From Anaerovirgula multivorans (GTDB taxonomy: Bacteria > Bacillota > Clostridia > Peptostreptococcales > Natronincolaceae), in assembly GCF_900188145.1 (NCBI RefSeq), contig NZ_FZOJ01000021.1, positions 1 through 64,000 on the forward strand: a DNA stretch of 64,000 nucleotides, read 5' to 3'. Under the pieces are notes generated by a model. That model saw only the letters and a list, made by a program, of their open reading frames with translations. It was not told the DNA's origin and made no database searches. Positions 63,098 through 64,000 of the stretch are shown one piece after another; position 1 is the first letter of the stretch; each line of letters starts with the position of its first letter. A program made the translations under genes and the position numbers.

Positions 63098-63176
63098 TGT
63101 TATTCTTAATTAGAGGGTTGCCCTGAGCTGAAATATGATAAAATATAATCACAAACACAAAAGAGAGGTGATTGCT

Positions 63177-63515
63177 TTGAAAAACACAAAACAGCAGAAG
63201 GCAGATAGGCAAAACAGCAGTGTTATAAAGGATAAGAATAAAAATTTAAGGGAATTGTATAATAAGGGTAAAGTAAACTATATATTGGTCCATGGTGTAT
63301 TAAGCTGGGGTTTGTCCACCGGTATTATTTTTATATTTTTAACTAGCTTCTTTCAGTATGAGTTTAACTTCAGAGTAATTACTGAGAATCTTTTTTCTAA
63401 AAACAACTTAATTACTCTTGGTCTATTTGCAGCAGCAGGAAGTGTATGGGGCAGTATTATGTGGAAAATCATAGTAAAAGAAGTAGAAAAGAAACATTCA
63501 AAACACAAAAGATAA
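63177..63515 (+). CDS. Hypothetical membrane protein with two helices
   Basis: A 112-residue protein. The TTG start at 63177 is set by AGAGAGGTG; an upstream in-frame start at 63135 lacks a site. A basic N-terminus (about 1-40) precedes two hydrophobic segments (about 40-60 and 80-98), and the C-terminus is Lys/His-rich (EKKHSKHKR). No family recognised. It ends 24 nt before the methyltransferase gene and may share its transcript. Confidence 0.65.
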   Translation: MKNTKQQKADRQNSSVIKDKNKNLRELYNKGKVNYILVHGVLSWGLSTGIIFIFLTSFFQYEFNFRVITENLFSKNNLITLGLFAAAGSVWGSIMWKIIVKEVEKKHSKHKR

Positions 63516-63539
63516 GATCTATAGAATAGGGGAGATAGA

Positions 63540-64000
63540 GTGAGAAAAATTGAATTAATTGCCACTGCTGCCTTCGGTTTAGAGGCGGTTGTAGCAAGAG
63601 AAGTTAAAAAATTAGGGTATGAGGATGTAAAGGTAGAGAATGGAAGGGTTACTTTCACTGCTGATGAAATGGCTATATGCAGATCAAATTTATGGTTGCG
63701 AACCGCTGACCGAGTTCTTTTGAAGATAGGAGAGTTTAAGGTTACTACCTTCGATGAATTGTTTGAAAAGACAAAGGCTCTCCCTTGGAGTGAATGGATA
63801 CCAGAGGATGGAATATTTCCTGTAGAAGGGAAGTCCATCAGCTCCCAGCTAGCTAGTGTCCCTGATTGTCAGGCTATTGTAAAGAAAGCTGTAGTGGAAA
63901 GCCTAAAGAAGAAATACCATACCAGTTGGTTTAAGGAAGAGAGGGGACAATATACCATTGAGGTAGCTTTACTGAAGGATGTTGCTACATTAACTATCGA
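63540..64000 (+). CDS. THUMP-domain class I SAM-dependent rRNA methyltransferase (RlmL/YpsC-like), partial
   Basis: The first 153 residues are present; the gene runs past the window end. The GTG start at 63540 follows AGGGGAG at a 5-nt spacing. The sequence opens MRKIELIATAAFGLEAVVAR and continues LRTADRVLLKIGEF, DELFEKTKALPWSEWIPEDG and SLKKKYHTSWFKEERGQYTI. These fit the N-terminal ferredoxin-like and THUMP domains of the RlmL N-terminal half family. The methyltransferase domain would lie beyond the window. Confidence 0.88.
   Translation, partial: MRKIELIATAAFGLEAVVAREVKKLGYEDVKVENGRVTFTADEMAICRSNLWLRTADRVLLKIGEFKVTTFDELFEKTKALPWSEWIPEDGIFPVEGKSISSQLASVPDCQAIVKKAVVESLKKKYHTSWFKEERGQYTIEVALLKDVATLTI

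Overview
The window reads as a chromosome segment of a low-GC, anaerobic, spore-forming Clostridia-type bacterium. Sporulation and germination genes (sipL, gerA/gerC/gerB, spoIIR, a SpoIID-amidase fusion), an arginine deiminase pathway, an NhaC antiporter, a CBS-containing Mn-pyrophosphatase and a selenoprotein all fit. An Alkaliphilus-like relative is plausible, but that is an inference from gene content only. No rRNA, tRNA or CRISPR array was seen.

Layout. 0.3-7 kb: a hypothetical protein, a MetP/MetS-type sodium symporter pair (the 33-residue MetS is easily missed), then an ACT regulator with hom-thrC-thrB. 7-17.7 kb: a lipoprotein, a two-gene thiol or peptide ligase operon (glutamate-cysteine ligase plus a glutathionylspermidine-synthase-like ATP-grasp enzyme), DUF421 and AI-2E-type membrane proteins, an HD protein, a metallo-hydrolase and a Mn-pyrophosphatase. 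17.8-22.4 kb: pstS-pstC-pstA-pstB-phoU behind four 11-bp-phased PhoP-type repeats. 22.5-28.5 kb: a double FMN-binding protein, NhaC, a HesB-like selenoprotein whose in-frame TGA splits the gene in ordinary calling, a zinc ribbon, MarR, the SpoIID-amidase fusion and Veg. 28.9-32.1 kb: arcA-arcB-arcC. 32.3-47.2 kb: an S-layer protein, sipL, ispE, a GntR regulator, a nucleotidyltransferase, a germinant-receptor operon with two GerB permeases, spoIIR, ddl and a DUF1934 protein.

47.2-53.3 kb is the disordered accessory stretch. It holds a P1 peptidase, a symporter remnant joined to an IS4-type transposase remnant, and a decayed agr-type quorum-sensing locus. That locus has sensor-kinase and AgrB fragments, an intact AgrD-like precursor with Ser where Cys is expected, and a LytTR response regulator interrupted by one in-frame TAA. 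A secreted protein with a fresh 90-bp internal duplication, small peptides and a REP-associated Y1 transposase bounded by inverted repeats follow. 53.5-64 kb: a dicarboxylate or glutamate symporter, two HD-GYP proteins (one lacking the HD histidine), an RND efflux operon with its TetR gene, operator and a consensus promoter, a cluster of six DnaA-box-like 9-mers in an intergenic gap, a small membrane protein and the start of an RlmL-type methyltransferase.

A structured ~95-bp intergenic repeat occurs three times (40989, 45468, 53204) with a degenerate half copy near 61504. Its internal hairpin is retained while the bases vary. The observations most worth following up are the selenoprotein, the broken agr locus, this repeat family, the DnaA-box cluster and the unusual thiol/peptide ligase pair.
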